In this document: in pieces, positions 34,301 to 44,416 of the stretch
How the letters are laid out: every line of letters starts with the position of its first letter
Position numbering within the stretch: position 1 is the first letter of the stretch
Source: Laccaria trichodermophora
Taxonomy: Eukaryota > Basidiomycota > Agaricomycetes > Agaricales > Hydnangiaceae
Length of the DNA: 64,000 bases
Assembly (NCBI GenBank): GCA_018417955.1
Contig: JACTVC010000033.1
Location: 1-64,000 of the forward strand
Direction of reading: 5' to 3'
The notes under the pieces: model-generated
Databases searched by the model: none
What the model saw: the letters and a program-made list of their open reading frames with translations, nothing else
What the model was told of the DNA's origin: nothing
Position numbers and translations under genes: made by a program

Positions 34301-35682
34301 CTCCACCCAAACCACCTCATACATCTCGAGAGGCCATGTATATATCTTCTTCCCCAGAACCTCAGCCGGAAGTAAAGAGCGAGAGCCATCATTCACCTTC
34401 AAGAAGCTTTGCCGAGTCGCTGTCGCCGCTGACTGATGAAGAAAGCGACAGCAGCCTTCGCGCTCGTGGATTTAAACCCCGTTACGACGACAGCGACGAC
34501 GCGGAGATCGTTCCGGTTAAAAAGCGCAAGATCACACCTACGAAAAAGAAGATTGAGCCTGGGAGGATTGTGATAAACCTGAAGGCACTTTTGTCCAAGG
34601 CGGGAGATAGCGCCGCCGCCACTAAGGTAGTGAGGAAGAAAAGAAAACTGATGGTTAACAATGAGGATGAGGAGCCGCCGCTAAAGCGCGCCAAGGACAG
34701 GTTGTCGATGAAGGAGAAGGGGAAAGGGGTGAAGAAGGATGGTTCTGCCGTATCTCTTGGGACGGTGAAGCAGGAACAGAAGCCGAAGAAAAAAAGGTTA
34801 GATGGAGTGGTGGAGAGGGATAGGTCGCCTTCCGGTTCAGAGCAACGTTCAGCGAGGCCCCGGAGGGGGAAACGGAAGGTTAAGTGGCCAGCATTAAATG
34901 AGTTGGGTGACAATGGGTTTCATCGCAAGGTTCGCATCCTCTAATTGTTCCTCGCCTCTGTTCCTTACCTGTTTTATCTCTGGACCTGAATAGTTCATCA
35001 AATGTGACTTGTAAGTGTTTTTTGATGACCTTTCCTACCGGTTTTATGTCTAAACATCAATGAAGATGCTTCGCCTGGTTCCACTACGGCTGCGTCGGCA
35101 TCACTCCAACGGACACAAGGCTCAATCCTACAGAAATGTTTTTTTGTCCTCCTTGTGACGCCAACGGAAGGTCTGTATTCATTCTTTCCTTATCGGAGCC
35201 CTTATTTACGAAATCTTAATTCGATAGTTCTCGTAAGTCTCGTTAAAGGTGACGTGCTATAGTATTTGATTGTTTATGGTTGCAGAGAAACGCGAGGGGG
35301 ATACAGAAGCGACTTTCTGTGGACGGCCAGACTGCGATCACCGTGAGGCACCTGCAGATGAATACTTTGTGGCTGGCATTGTCGGGAGGAAAATAATTAT
35401 GACAGGTGGACATGGTCGATTATCGAAGTGGTTGGTCAAGTGGGACGGGCAAGTATTTTTCCTATCAGTTGTCCGCATTACAGGCTGACGCTGCCTCACA
35501 GCTACCCAATAAATCAGTGTACTTGGGAGTATGAGAACGCAATGCCCGACCCGCAGAAGTTGATCGAAGAGTTCGAGGAAGCTGCGACGAAGGAGGGGAT
35601 TGATCTTGATGCAGACCCCTACGCGAGAGTGTTGTTGCGGGAAGTGATTGAGGGGGGTTGGTCAGATCCAGAGGAAGAGTGA
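31372..35682 (+). CDS. PHD-like and chromodomain protein (copy D, complete)
   Basis: Predicted chromatin reader. The ATG at 31372 starts a Gln-rich coiled-coil region (residues about 60-200), then a small exon group (ending NNMTVV), then a very long Ser/Pro/acidic disordered exon (32361-34930) with basic clusters (VKKRKITPTKKK, VRKKRKLM, PRRGKRKVKWP) that could act as nuclear localisation signals. Next comes a PHD-like half-module: KCDLCFAWFHYGCVGI and MFFCPPCDANG give C-x2-C, H-x2-C and C-x2-C, but I see no first Cys pair upstream. The C-terminus is a chromodomain: DEYFVAGIVGRKII, GRLSKWLVKWDGYPINQCTWE, PDPQKLIEEFEEA, with the aromatic residues expected of a methyl-lysine cage. The intron inside the chromodomain uses a GC donor (35449-35501). 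The last exon ends SDPEEE. Joins in the last 700 bp were checked by frame. Confidence 0.85.
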
Positions 35683-35840
35683 TGTTTGTCGTCTCTCTTT
35701 TGGGCATAGTATTTTGATTGTTTCCGGAGGAACTCTCCGTAAAACTCAAATCATACTCGTAAGGCGTAATAGCGTAATGTACATAAGGCTGTAAATAGTT
35801 TAGGAAGGTTTATTAGTGGAGAGGAAACCATGTCTATATG

Positions 35841-36858
35841 TTATACCAGTATAACAGCGAGCAGAAGAGCCATTAATACCAATATCAAAATAACGATACA
35901 CCAACCGCTCCCCTTTTCCTCAGAATCTCTCAGGAACTTGCGGAGTCGCCGCATTGCATCGCTTAACTTGGTGTCGGTCTTGTCAACGTTTTGCTCAAGA
36001 TCGTCAAGCATTCTAATTGGAAGTTCAGCAAGTGATCGGTCACAGAAATCCAGTACGCACTCATTGTGCTGGCCAATTTCTTGTCCCATCAGACTAGCTT
36101 GTTGGGCGAGGGTGTTGAGCGTGCCAGCTATTGAGTCCATTGTGTTATCTTGTTCTCGTATCATCATCTAAAGGAAATTCGGTCAGAGAAACCAAAACTA
36201 TGAACGCTATAACAGACCTGTTGTTCTTCTCGTGCCCATTCAGCTTGATGATCGTCTTCATATTGGTCAGAGAACGGAGAACCAGGTTTATCGCGTTGTG
36301 TGGAATCCGAGGTTTGACGCTGTCGAGGTATTGACAGGGATGACGCAGTCAATTCTGTTCTCATACTCTAGACTTGCATAGGAGGGAGATAATTAGCCGT
36401 TAAGAAAGCCCCCATACCGTACGGTTCGAAAACTGAGAGGGTAAAACCCACCTCGATTTCTTTCCGCACATGTCCCACGTACTGGCGTCGCGTCTGAACC
36501 TCCGCATCGTCAAGACCAAACATTCGCGCATCAGTGGACTCCACAATTCTAGGACACAGTTAAATGGCGTCTGAGCGTTGCTTGAACTGAACGCACTTTA
36601 CACTCTCCTCTAAATCCTCAAGGTCCGCCTCGAGCGCAGCTAGCGTAGCTTTGAGCTATAAAGGAATCATAGTGAGCATCTTCATCAATGAGCACACGTA
36701 CGTAAAAAAGAACTCACTTCGTTTCGTGCCCACATCAACTCTTCGCTGTCTTCTGAGGCCATATTTCGTATGCGGAGGTAAGAGGACCTCAATTGGGCAG
36801 CGGTTTGCAGCGACGTCTGAATCTCTTGCTGCACGGCATGGTATGGATCGACAGACAT
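35841..36858 (-). CDS. TLG1: Qc-SNARE of the syntaxin-6/Tlg1 type
   Basis: SNARE acting at the trans-Golgi network and endosomes. The ATG at 36858 begins MSVDPYHAVQQEIQTSLQTA, the start of a syntaxin-6 N-terminal three-helix domain, continuing LKATLAALEADLEDLEESVKIV. Then comes a polar linker, and a SNARE motif VMIREQDNTMDSIAGTLNTL...ASLMGQEIGQHNEMLDDLEQ with the zero-layer Gln in place. One C-terminal anchor follows (WCIVILILVLMALLLAVILV). A 48-nt intron near 36000-36050 splits GQHNE from MLDDL; without it the ORF appears to have an odd insert. Total about 230 residues, normal for the family. It is divergent from the Crinkler-kinase gene with 175 bp between ATGs. Confidence 0.88.
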
Positions 36859-37033
36859 GTTTTGAGAATGAAGTGCATGGACTTCTGCAATATAAATGCC
36901 GACTGCGGTGCGTTGGACTTCATTGTTTGCACTTGTGTGAAATTACCTTCAAGGTCACAATTACCATACAAATACAAACAACCGCGTCGCGAGTCCTTTT
37001 CCTTCATTCTAATTTCTTGTCACCGCCATCGCA

Positions 37034-38913
37034 ATGGTTAGCGTTTGGTGCCAACTTATCAACCACGATAACACGACTTATGAAACTGCCTTTCCCGTCC
37101 CTATACGTTCTACCGACACTGTCGGCCACTTGAAAACGGCGATCAAGAAGGAGATGGAGCCTGTCCTCAATTGGTTTGCCCCAAACCAACTGCGCGTTTG
37201 GAAGGTGTGTCCTAGAGCGTCTACGTCCTGATGGATCTAATTACTACACGAAGCCGAACAAGGCGATAACCGCTGGGGATTTGAAGGCCCCTATCCAATT
37301 GGTCGACGGCGACAATGCACAAATGTTGGAGAACCCGATAATAGAGCTTGCAAGCCTCAACTTCAAGGAGCTAGAATTGCTGCTCGTGACGACGCCATTG
37401 CCTTTCGGTTATAAGAGGCAAAGGTCCGAAGGGGAAAGCAGCAGCACAAAGCGTTTAAAGTTTAGCCGAGGTATGTTCGCAGTATTTGTGACCACTATTC
37501 CTTGTTAACTAACGAAGTGGTGGGTCATAGATCAAGACGAGGACGTCAAAAAAGCACGGGCCGCTCGTGCTCCTTCCTCGGTTGCAGCGATGCCAGCCTT
37601 TCTAGAGGAGCAACAGAAACGCCCAGTTCTCAACGGCCGTCCGTGTCATAACTTCGGTCCCCCTATCGGCTTGTTCCACCCCATCTTTGATTCATTTCAA
37701 GCCGCTAAAGATGATGAGTCAATTTTCATAGACGCTGAGACCTATTCATCCGTCCGAAAACTTTTCGAAGCCAGCGCACACATATACGACAATAAAAATA
37801 AACGGATTGACGCTATCGACAAACATTTGCTGATGCTTCTCGGTGCCTACTTCATTGGGGTCTCAGCATCTGGTGTACTCAGTGATGGCGTCATCATTCA
37901 TTCAAGAGGTCCCTACAGTGCATATCTAGTTTTGCGCGAGGTAAAAAATGAAATCGGGACGGGCAGCGCCGACCCATACAACCAAGGTGGCTTATCCTAC
38001 CGCAAATACTGGGCTGATGCAAAACGTAAGTAGCAATAACCAATTTTGCCGAGACATCCCAATCTACCATGCGGTACTCTTGCTAGAGGATTCCCTAAGG
38101 GCCATATCGTACTGCCCCAGCTTCATTCTAGTGATTGCAGGGCCGTGGCTATGTGTGCTCGGTGCTGTTTATGCGGATCGAGTAATTATGCAACCGTTAA
38201 CGGAATATCTATGGCTCGGAGGGGATGTCTACAACGATGACCGACTGCGTTCTGTGTCACGACTTTTTGCCGCCCTACGGATATCTATTTCTAAGCTACG
38301 CGAGTACTACGACTCCCTGTCCAATGGTGCGGGGGTTCGCTCCGATGGCTTTCCGTTCTTCCGGGGCTTTCAGGAGCAGACTTTCACATACATTGAGCGG
38401 CTTGCAGAAGACCGTGCAGACAAACTCGTTTACAAAGTGAAGAGAAATGATCGACCCGGACGGTTTTACGTGGTCAAGTTTGTGCCCATGTACAATGCGG
38501 CAGCTCACCGTCTCCTTGCTGAACATCGGCTTGCACCTGCCTTGCACTATGCCGGAACTGAGCACGACAATGAACAAACGTACGGGGGGCGGTATATGAT
38601 CATCATGGACTTCGTTGTTGCAACCTCTCCCACACACTCGCTCTCTGAAGAACAATTTGGCCAGGTCAAACATGCTCTTGAGATCCTCCATTCAGCCAAC
38701 CTAGTATTTGGCGATCTACGCTTACCGAATGTTTTGATCACAGCCGAAGAAGAAAAGGTGATGATCATTGACTTTGATTGGTGCAAAAAAGCGGGTGAAG
38801 GACGCTACCCGGTGACCTTGAATCAAGAAGGAATTGAATGGCCTAAGGGTGTTCGCCCGTACTCAATCATGGAGAAGCAACATGATCTTGACATGTTGGA
38901 TCAATTGCGTTAG
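37034..38913 (+). CDS. Crinkler-type (CR) effector: CRN header plus kinase-like domain
   Basis: Exons 37034-37204, 37254-37470, 37531-38025 and 38087-38913 join in frame to 569 residues. The first 120 residues are the ubiquitin-like Crinkler header, with the LRVWK motif followed after a 49-nt intron by PNKAITAGDL and an IQL segment. A basic stretch (SSSTKRLKFSR) could be a nuclear signal. The C-terminal half is a divergent protein-kinase fold: VKF as probable Lys strand, FGDLRLPNVL as catalytic-loop equivalent (GDLRxPN instead of HRDxKxxN) and MIIDFDWC as DFG-like metal site. This architecture belongs to the eukaryotic CR effectors, reported in fungi and oomycetes and proposed to act in conflicts within or between organisms. 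The gene appears intact. Cellular target unknown. The other Crinkler piece in the window (9833) lacks an effector domain. Confidence 0.82.
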
Positions 38914-39572
38914 AGGTCCCTTTCTTTCGTTGCGTTAAACAAGGGATGTAAACATTTGTGTCATGTAGAAGCTGCAATTTTGTAAATGTCATTGCTAACA
39001 TTTGTTCGAATTCTTTTTTTATCCCACCACATAACACACGTATATTATAAAGGAGCGTAACTAAGCCAATGCGCTAAACTAGATGAGCACGAAACTCGTT
39101 CGGTTTTTTTTTTTTTTTTTTTTTTTTTTTGTATTCTCGAGATTTACGTGCAACAAGTAATCTAGTACTAAGACGCACGGGAAGCGTAAGGCTTCCCTTA
39201 GGTGTAATTGGGTCTTATGGGCCATCACTTACGTGAATGACGACTGGGCACATCCCATTCGCGCCGGCGATCAAGAATTCCTCTGCACCCGCAATCGACA
39301 CGGGCCCAATGGCTATGCTAACACCTGGTTCACGAGGGTCAGGTTTCCAGACACAGTGCCTTGGGTAAGTATTTTGTCTGGCCTGATCAAGGCAGAATTG
39401 GACTTCATTGTTTGTACTCGTTAGCATCGGAGGACGAAACAGCGTCAGCCTCCGGTTACTTTCCGTTATAAGGGTTGCGAAATGTCCTCACACCAGATCG
39501 GCACTCTTGTCTCTCTTCTGCATCTAAGCTCACGCTGCACCACGTTCTTTACTTATTCTACTAGTCGCCGCA
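38914..39572. other. Intergenic; contains a 27-T tract
   Basis: Holds the 3' UTR of the Crinkler-kinase gene, a poly-T run (39104-39130) and the promoter of the next gene. A short spliced-looking piece at 39215-39430 (donor-like gtaagt words on both strands, one inverted) has an open frame but no recognisable product. Confidence 0.55.
39104..39130 (+). repeat. Homopolymer T tract (27 T)
   Basis: Uninterrupted T run. On the minus strand this is poly-A, so it could mark the 3' end of an inserted processed or non-LTR element, but no such element was recognised beside it. Confidence 0.8.
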
Positions 39573-41042
39573 ATGTCGCCTCGACTTCGGCGCATCCTCT
39601 CTTTGGCTCTTCTCTCTATTGGTCTTTCTTTCGCTGCTCCGGCTTCTCTTGAAACTGCTCAAGTCCAACACGCTCTTGTCCATACCAAACCTGGTGAAGG
39701 GGCTATCAGGCATACAGATTTTATACATGGAATACGCCAAGTAACTCGCAATGCTGCAGTCACGACTTTATATAATCCCTTTGAGGCAACCATCCCCACC
39801 ACCAAAGCGCAGGCAGGTAAAGGACATCACTTGGCACCCGTATCTCAAGTTTTTCGAGTTATGACTGTGAAGGGACCCAAGGCAACGTCTCCTCCTGTGG
39901 CTTCACCGCCTCAACCAACGACGACCTCGCAAGCGAATCAAGCAGTGACCACCCAGGTGGACCAACAAACGACCACTCAAGAGGAACAACAAACGACCGC
40001 AACGGAAGCTCCTTCAAAACCCACAGTTCCAAGCGGCGGTCTTGTCGTGGTCACTTCGTCTGATGATGTGCCCGCTGAAACTGAAACTCCGATCTCTGAG
40101 CCGTCAGCCACCCCAACTCCCAAAAAGCCTGCGTCTCATCCATTGGAGAAGGTCGCCGTTTTAGGGGGCGCTCTTGGAGGCATCGCGCTCATTGCTTTGT
40201 TAACCTTCATTATCATGCATCCCTGTGTCAGCAGGCTTTGGCGTCGCGAGCAACCTCCTAAGCGGCCCAAGAAAGTTCGAACGCCTTCCTGGATGCGCGT
40301 TCTTCCCGTCTCCCCTGTTCTACCTGAAGCGGACGAGAAGGGTTTATCTAGCCACTCAGCTGATCTCTGGGGTATTCCAAGGACACTAGACACCTCACCT
40401 GCCTCTCCAGATTCCAAATACTCCTCGTCTTCGTCTCGGCGCTCATCCTCTCGCTCGTGTTATGATGTCCCCGTCTTGACATCTGGAGCTCCTTACAACT
40501 CTGTCCCAGCTCCAGCGGCTCCAAATTTGGCGCAATACAAGGCTGCTCTTGCGGCTTATAACAAGGCACCACCCGGCGCCCCTCCTCGTCCAAAACGCCC
40601 CCCTACTGAGGACGGCCCTGGCGCTCTCTCTGATGCGATGATTCTTGCGTGTGCTAATCAACCGTCCGCCAAGCCAACAGACCGTATGCCGCCGGCAAAT
40701 AGCAGTCCTCTATTGTCCCCCAAGGAGTTCTTCACGATGCCCACATCCCCCTCTGAACAAGATGCCCCCGCCCTACTGGTTTCTTCCCCGAGTCACGATC
40801 ACACGCGGGCTCACAGCGCTCCTCAAAAGTTAGTCGTCAGAAACGCCAGTGTTAACGACCGTATTCTTCACGACGACAGCGTGCCCTTGGGTATCGGGAG
40901 GAAGATGCTGGAACACCGCAGAAGCAGGTCGGCGTCAGGTTGGGCGTACCCGAAGCGTCCCCAAGGACCCCCTCGGAATTTGAGAAAGCCTAAAGAACCG
41001 CATTACTCTGCGCAATTCGAGAATGTTTCCGGTGGTCCTTGA
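39573..41042 (+). CDS. Mucin-like single-pass membrane protein, function unknown
   Basis: An uninterrupted 489-codon frame. Residues 1-22 form a signal peptide (RRILSLALLSIGLSFAAPAS). Residues about 105-185 are a Thr/Gln/Pro-rich stretch (TTTSQANQAVTTQVDQQTTT) likely to be O-mannosylated. One membrane span follows (VAVLGGALGGIALIALLTFIIM, about 190-213), with a basic stop-transfer (RLWRREQPPKRPKKVR). The remaining 270 residues are a cytoplasmic Ser/Pro-rich tail with a Ser cluster (SKYSSSSSRRSSSRS) and many possible phosphorylation sites. The layout resembles wall-stress sensors (Wsc/Mid2 type) and agaric hypothetical proteins, but there is no Cys-rich WSC domain, so no function is assigned. 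Confidence 0.82.
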   Translation: MSPRLRRILSLALLSIGLSFAAPASLETAQVQHALVHTKPGEGAIRHTDFIHGIRQVTRNAAVTTLYNPFEATIPTTKAQAGKGHHLAPVSQVFRVMTVKGPKATSPPVASPPQPTTTSQANQAVTTQVDQQTTTQEEQQTTATEAPSKPTVPSGGLVVVTSSDDVPAETETPISEPSATPTPKKPASHPLEKVAVLGGALGGIALIALLTFIIMHPCVSRLWRREQPPKRPKKVRTPSWMRVLPVSPVLPEADEKGLSSHSADLWGIPRTLDTSPASPDSKYSSSSSRRSSSRSCYDVPVLTSGAPYNSVPAPAAPNLAQYKAALAAYNKAPPGAPPRPKRPPTEDGPGALSDAMILACANQPSAKPTDRMPPANSSPLLSPKEFFTMPTSPSEQDAPALLVSSPSHDHTRAHSAPQKLVVRNASVNDRILHDDSVPLGIGRKMLEHRRSRSASGWAYPKRPQGPPRNLRKPKEPHYSAQFENVSGGP

Positions 41043-41178
41043 GGGAAAGTGATTGTGTCCAGTTGTGTAGGGTTTTCATTTACTTTTATCTTTATATCGT
41101 ATGGCGAGACGACTGTTTATATTTCTCCATCCGCTTATATCTACATAAGGTATAATCTACACATCGGTTTTTTCAGTA

Positions 41179-42313
41179 TTATGCGGCTACCTTCTCAGCG
41201 TCACTTGCGGCTATATTCCCACCAAAGAAAGCGCGAGCCTCTGCCTGCGCCCCATCATCGCCTTGATGGAGCGGTACGGGTTCTTTCGCCTAGTGCAATG
41301 AAATATCAGTAAAGGTTTCAACGTAAAATGAACAGACTGACCACCGAAGAGAGATGATCCTTATTGTTGACATGCGTGACCCTCACCTGGAGGGGAGGCG
41401 GATTGAGGGTATCTATACCTCCAACATGTCCATCCTATTAGTGGATGAAAAAATAGTTAGTGATCAGGAACCAGGAGGTAATAAGTGACCCACCCTTAGC
41501 TGCACCTCAACTCTCGTCCAAGCAGTATTCAAAAGTCCTGCATACGATACATCTCTTCTCGATCCTGGGTCGAGCCTCAACAAGGCTGCAACCATCTCGC
41601 TGATACAAAGTCCATGGCTAGCAATCGCTACGTGCACATTGTTGTTCGTTTCAACGTGAGGCAATATGCACTCCCTAACCGCCACTTCGGCTCTGCGCGC
41701 CAAATCATCCAAGCTTTCTCCCTCTGGAAACTTGTCTTGACGAGTGTGTTGGACGGGGAAGATCTTTTGAGCCCAAAGTTCCTCGATGGGCGTGTCATTG
41801 GGTGCTCTGATGACCCACTTATTGCCTTCCGCAATGCCAAAGTGCTGCTCTCGCAGATTCGGCGAGACGGTGAAGGAGGGCTTGGGCTCGGACTGGAAGT
41901 TGACAACGGATTGGGCCGTTGCGTGCGCACGGAGGAGAGGCGAGGTATAGATGTGGGTTATCTGGGTGCTAGAGAAAGACTGGCCGAGGGCTTGGGCCTG
42001 CTGCATTCCGGAGGTTAGATAGCCGCCAAGCTAAGAGCCATAAAAACGTACTCTTTGCCCTAGAAGAGATCATTGTCAGCATTTTTCGTAATTTAAAAGG
42101 CTAATCATACCTAGGTCTGAAAGCGGGGCGTCTTTCCAACCAGCCCAGTTGTCTTTCTGTGGGTCGTTATTAGACAGATTCTGCCGTTTTGCATCTCAGG
42201 CGCCTACCAAGTTATCTTCACTCTCCCCATGCCTGATCTAAACTCTAAGCTTCAGCTTGGAGAATTTTCAATTAAGAGGGTTGACGAAGGCGTACAAATG
42301 TTACAGTGAGCAT
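41179..42313 (-). CDS. Histidine phosphatase (phosphoglycerate mutase-like) family protein
   Basis: The ATG at 42313 gives a first exon of only six codons (MLTVTF), spliced to IRHGESEDNL, the RHG catalytic motif with the phospho-acceptor His. Next come DNWAGWKDAPLSDLG, QRQAQALGQSF, the conserved YTSPLLRAHATAQSV, LREQHFGIAEG, and VAIASHG with the second catalytic His. Two further short exons end the protein (DGHVGGIDTLNPPPLQ... and FFGGNIAASDAEKVAA), stop at 41179-41181. I joined all introns by frame; the ends of exons 1 and 2 are unusually small. The family includes cofactor-dependent mutases and many phosphatases of sugar phosphates. With no RHGxSxWN signature this is a phosphatase rather than a glycolytic mutase. 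Substrate unknown. Confidence 0.85.
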
Positions 42314-42884
42314 GATGTCGATAGTTTGATAGCTTTGAGTGAAGACAGAAAGCTACGGACTTTCTTGAACCCTTTCCATGGATGACACGTGCAGACGCAA
42401 GAACTATGACTCGACGAGTCGCAGCACCCACGAGGAGACTGTTTGAAAAAAACAGAATGTTTAAGAATAATCTTCGATAAATGTCAACCTCACACTGTTT
42501 CTTAGAAATTTGAGGGAATCCGACTACATTTATGATAATGCTGAGGGTAAGACCCAAAAAAATAGAGTTCGACTGTGGGGGGAAAGGAAAACCAAGGCCG
42601 GCCCGGTATCTGCGTTGATCACATATTCAACGCCAATATTCAACCCGGTCAAGCACTACCCAAGCACTACCAGCGAAGTGGATCCTAGACCTAGAACACT
42701 TCCATATGACACATAATGATAAAAGGCTTCAGCATACTACAAATCTCCGAAAACTTGGAGGCTTCAACGAGGGGGCCAATGACGACCCACCTCAGCCTTG
42801 AGTCATACACAAACAACACCCAACTCTTTCCGATGCGCCGAGCGCTAAAAGCTTCAACTACTCTCTAGCTTCATCCTTGTATTC
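42314..42884. other. Divergent intergenic region
   Basis: Promoter region between the phosphatase (-) and lectin (+) genes. Nothing else recognised. Confidence 0.5.
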
Positions 42885-44178
42885 ATGCTAGTTGCGTTTT
42901 GTTTTCTAGTCAGCATTGTTTCTGCAACCTCCTCTCGGACTTTCACCGTGGTTAATCGTTGCACAATACTGATTCGAGTATTCTTTGACAACGATGACTC
43001 GGGACTTCTTCATACTGGACGTTATATGACGGAGTCTAAGCTATCCAATTGGAGTGGCGAAATCTACACAAACTCCGTATTGAATGGGAGTAATGCAGCA
43101 GGTCCAGGTATGACGAGGGCTGTATTCAATGTACGTTGCGTGTCATTTGCTAGGTGACCTAACGATTCAAGTAGTTGCTGGCAGGACGACATTTATTATA
43201 TTATTCGTGACTTGGGAAACAACTTCAATGTTGGCGTAACTATTGCACCATTCAGTGCTCCTGTGAGTTTTCGACTACCGTAGGTCTTTCCTCAACTGAT
43301 GTTCTTTGAAGGATGGCGGTCTCTGTGGAACCGCAACTTGCACCTCCAACAAATGCCGGAATGCCGTCACTTACGGAGCACCTCCCCTGACTTTGCCAAG
43401 TTTCAGTGATCAATCTCCCACTCTGCCATTTTATGTATGCCGCAACAACTTTGCTTTCAGAGTAACGTCGGTAGTGTTTAACATCTTCGCTTCTTTCAAT
43501 TAAATCCAGCTATCAACCAGATTCTGCCCGACAGCCTCAGACGGATATCCGGGATCGTCTGCAAATCCCGTGGAAATACACCCTAATGGAGACCCGGACA
43601 AATGCTTGGACGTTCGCGGAGCAAATTTCGCAAACGGTACCTTTGTGCAAATGTATCATCACTTATCCTCACTCTTGATGAGTCAAATTTACAAACCATG
43701 AACCGTTAGATACGACTGCAACGGCACTCCAGCACAAAAATGGACCATCGTACGGGGAACAAGAACTAGCATACAAGTTGCTGGTACTGTATATTGTCTG
43801 GATGCCGGTTCAGGTGTCTATCCGTCCCATCGTACCCTCTTCCACTGGCAGCACGGCTGATTATAGACACTTAGTTCCACAGAACGGAGCACAAATGAAA
43901 ATTTGGCAGTGTTCCAATGGTCGAGCTGCTCAATCTTGGAATTACACATATGGTGATCATATTGAGCTGAGCACAAGCGGACCGGCTGGTAAAGGTTTGT
44001 TACGGTCACATACCTTCGCTTGTTGAAGGCTAGCCTGGGTGCTTACTATGCGTTTGCAGAATGTTTGGATCTGACAGACGGGAACCTGGAGAACTGGGGT
44101 GTGGTTCAGACATATCAATGCTTTTCACAGAATACAAATCAAGTTTGGACAACAGTCCCTGAAGTGCCTTTGAGTTGA
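42885..44178 (+). CDS. Secreted thaumatin-like plus ricin-B (QxW) lectin
   Basis: A secreted two-domain protein. Residues 1-16 are a signal peptide (LVAFCFLVSIVSA). The first domain (TFTVVNRCTILIRVFFDND, FNVGVTIAP, CGTATCTSNKC, FYVCRNNFAFRV then FCP) is thaumatin-like. The second is a ricin-type beta-trefoil: DKCLDVRGANFANGTFVQIYDC with PAQKW, then YCLDAGS and MKIWQCSNGRAAQSW, then ECLDLTDGNL and TNQVW, giving three QxW repeats as in CBM13 carbohydrate-binding modules. There are about six exons; introns at 43131-43184, 43263-43310 and 43814-43874 were placed by frame, while the one joining the two domains (about 43480-43523) has two possible donors. Likely to bind galactose-type or other wall glycans; target unknown. 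Confidence 0.8.
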
Positions 44179-44416
44179 ATATTTCCATCACTGCATCGCT
44201 TTCTGCTGCTCTTCTACTATTACTACAGCCTAATATCTATAACAACCTTGTATATCCGAGTGCTGTGTTGGTGTGTACCAAGTCGACACATAGATGACAA
44301 ATGCAATTACGATATAATAACGTGTGATGATCGGTACATGCCTACTCTGCGCTCAAGCTTATAAGTAAGCCATAGAATCACGACAACCAAACGACAACTC
44401 CATCCCTTTGATAATA

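Noticed and set aside
39215..39430. Short exon-like piece with donor-like gtaagt on both strands
   Set aside because: Frames on both strands are short, have no recognised product, and the strand cannot be decided.
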